Shown: positions 4,738 to 5,927 of the stretch, in pieces
Position numbering within the stretch: position 1 is the first letter of the stretch
Layout of the letters: each line of letters begins with the position of its first letter
Assembly (NCBI GenBank): GCA_027023665.1
Contig: JALVUY010000222.1
Coordinates: forward strand, 1 to 5,927
Reading direction: 5' to 3'
Source of the DNA: Methanocaldococcaceae archaeon
GTDB taxonomy: Archaea > AGJL01 > Methanococci > Methanococcales > Methanocaldococcaceae
Length of the DNA: 5,927 nucleotides
Program-made: the position numbers and the translations under genes
Notes under the pieces: generated by a model
The model's database searches: none
The model's input: the letters and a program-made list of their open reading frames with translations, nothing else
What the model was told of the DNA's origin: nothing

Positions 4738-5892
4738 TTACTCACCCTTTGATCTTATTCTTTTTATAAATGGAATTATATAGTAGTCTTCAATGACAAT
4801 TAAAGCTGGTAATAGAGTTAAAACTACAATCATTGAGAATGTTATACCCAATGCACAAGTCTCCCCTAAATGTTTCATCATAGGCAATGGAGCCAACACT
4901 AATGCTAAAAAACCTACTACAGTTGTAGCAGTTGTAGCCAATACAGCAGTTCCAGTTTCTACAACAGCTATCTCTATTGCCTTGTCAGTGGGAAATCCCT
5001 TTCTTTTTTCTTCATTGAATCTATGTATCAGATGAATTCCATAATCAATACCAAGCCCAAGGATTAAAGATCCTATTCCAGCGGTAGCCATATCTAATGG
5101 AATTCCTAAAAGTCCCATAGCCCCCCCGGTCCAAATTACTGAAATAATTACAGGTAACAAAGGTAGTATAGAAGCTACAGGTCTTCTAAAGTATGCTATT
5201 AATATTATCAAAATCCCTATGAAACCAAATATTGTTGTAAACTCTTGACTTTCTTTCATAAGGACATCTAATAGCTCTCTTAATGCAGGAGTTCCCGTTG
5301 GTATAATTTCTACTCCTGGAGGTAAAGGAGTTTCTTCAATTCTTTCTTTAATATCCTGCATCAATCTGACATTCTTTTTTTCATTTCCTCCAACATCTGT
5401 AAAGGCATTAACGATCATCATTGAGTAATCTGAATTAAACATTTTCCTTCTTTCATTTTCTGGAAGTTTACTTAACAATCTTTTAACTGTGTCAATATCT
5501 TGAGGTAAAACTCCTCCATTTAATTTTTCAAGAGTATCTACTGGAGAACTAACACTTGTAATTCCATCTACAGTTCTTAAACTTTCTTCCAACTCCTTTA
5601 CAGCCCTTAAAACTCTTGGGTCCCTGATATCTACAACCTTATCTGGGTTATTTGACGGTACTATTTTGACAGCTAAAATTACAACATCTGTACCTCCAAA
5701 TTCGTCTCTAACCTCATACAATGTTTGAACTATAGGATTATTTTGAGGTAGCATTTTTTCAAAAGACGTCTGTGTCTTTATATTTGTAGCAGAAATTCCA
5801 GCAAATATTGTTATAATCAAAATAATTAATACCATAAGAAACGGCTTTTTTTCAGAGAAATTTGCAAGGTCTCTTAAAATATTTCTTATCAT
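4738..5892 (-). CDS. Half-size RND/MMPL-family exporter (archaeal HAE3 type)
   Basis: This 384-residue membrane protein has one segment near residues 18-34, a large extracytoplasmic domain (about 35-218) and then five segments (about 219-235, 240-262, 268-288, 316-336 and 345-368). That is half of a usual 12-segment RND transporter, so it should work as a dimer or higher oligomer driven by proton flow. Segment 4 has the diagnostic GLGIDYGIHLIHRFNEE (279-295), in which D283-Y284 match the proton-relay Asp-Tyr of MMPL proteins. Segment 5 carries TAVLATTATTVVGFLAL (315-331). The family (MJ1562-like, from memory) is linked to hydrophobic or lipid-like substrates in bacteria; the archaeal substrate is unknown. 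The ends are natural and not truncated: the ATG at 5892 has a Shine-Dalgarno site and the stop is coupled to the next gene. It is the first gene of the cluster visible here. Only 35 nt remain upstream and no promoter is seen there, so it may continue an operon beyond the window. Confidence 0.9.
   Translation of the reverse strand: MIRNILRDLANFSEKKPFLMVLIILIITIFAGISATNIKTQTSFEKMLPQNNPIVQTLYEVRDEFGGTDVVILAVKIVPSNNPDKVVDIRDPRVLRAVKELEESLRTVDGITSVSSPVDTLEKLNGGVLPQDIDTVKRLLSKLPENERRKMFNSDYSMMIVNAFTDVGGNEKKNVRLMQDIKERIEETPLPPGVEIIPTGTPALRELLDVLMKESQEFTTIFGFIGILIILIAYFRRPVASILPLLPVIISVIWTGGAMGLLGIPLDMATAGIGSLILGLGIDYGIHLIHRFNEEKRKGFPTDKAIEIAVVETGTAVLATTATTVVGFLALVLAPLPMMKHLGETCALGITFSMIVVLTLLPALIVIEDYYIIPFIKRIRSKGE
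4741..4747 (-). promoter_or_regulatory. Shine-Dalgarno site inside the end of the RND gene
   Basis: GGGTGAG on the minus strand spans the last Gly-Glu codons of the RND gene, directly before its TAA stop (4738-4740). It sits 5 nt before the ATG at 4735 of the COG1361-like gene. This fixes that start and implies translational coupling of the two genes. Confidence 0.75.
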
Positions 5893-5897
5893 CCTAA

Positions 5898-5903
5898 ATC
5901 ACC
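5898..5903 (-). promoter_or_regulatory. Shine-Dalgarno site of the RND/MMPL gene
   Basis: GGTGAT on the minus strand, 5 nt before the ATG at 5892, is the consensus methanococcal ribosome binding site and fixes this start. Confidence 0.8.
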
Positions 5904-5927
5904 ATTTATTCCAATTCACTATTAAGA

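Noticed and set aside
4793..5035. 80-codon open frame on the + strand opposite the RND gene
   Set aside because: It lies wholly antisense to the well-conserved RND coding region, including the segment 4-6 motifs. It has no recognisable family and no ribosome site, and is a shadow of the real gene.
4738..5892. RND gene as a truncated or broken 12-segment transporter
   Set aside because: It has a consensus ribosome site, a complete 6-segment repeat unit and a stop coupled to the next gene, and half-size members are known in methanococci. It looks natural.
5906..5927. 3' end of an upstream minus-strand gene (frame reading LNSELE then TAA at 5906-5908)
   Set aside because: Only six codons are visible and a second frame is open as well. 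An upstream gene is likely from synteny but cannot be supported from this sequence.

Overview
The window is AT-rich archaeal DNA, most probably from a hyperthermophilic methanococcal archaeon of the genus Methanocaldococcus or a close relative. Four things point there. The CRISPR repeat has the TTAAAATCAGACC...GGATGGAAA form that I associate with M. jannaschii. The promoters are TATA-box type. Several ribosome binding sites are GGTGAT/GGTGAG-like. The gene order (taw2, UPF0237 ACT protein, DHA1-type MFS transporter, COG1361-like surface protein, half-size RND/MMPL protein) matches, as I recall it, the MJ1557-MJ1562 neighbourhood of M. jannaschii. The species assignment is inferred from memory and was not checked by search.

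Left part (1-760): a CRISPR locus without cas genes. An AT-rich leader (1-196) with an archaeal TATA box leads into a short array (197-561). The array has five recognisable 31-bp repeats, four spacers (38, 39, 52 and 39 nt) and a decayed sixth repeat after only 15 nt. Repeat polarity (GAAA-type 3' end, promoter on the left, decay on the right) says it is transcribed left to right. A T8 tract and a new TATA box separate it from the next gene, which runs in the same direction.

Middle (760-1796, + strand): a two-gene unit. Taw2 makes the wyosine-type modification of tRNA-Phe position 37, and a 90-residue stand-alone ACT-domain protein (UPF0237) follows 20 nt later with a good Shine-Dalgarno site.

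Right part (1808-5892, - strand, read right to left): a tightly packed envelope/transport cluster. A half-size RND/MMPL exporter (6 predicted membrane segments) is followed after 2 nt by a secreted, C-terminally anchored protein with four repeated beta-sandwich units. A 12-segment MFS transporter of the drug/H+ antiporter type follows 51 nt later. The two units converge with only 11 bp between stop codons.

The observations most worth following are the RND-half plus tandem-beta-sandwich pair as a possible two-part archaeal exporter, and several irregularities of the CRISPR array. These are a spacer ending in a copy of the repeat's 3' handle, an overlong spacer, and a hairpin at the eroded trailing end. 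All main reading frames are intact, and I saw no insertion sequences, tRNA or rRNA genes.
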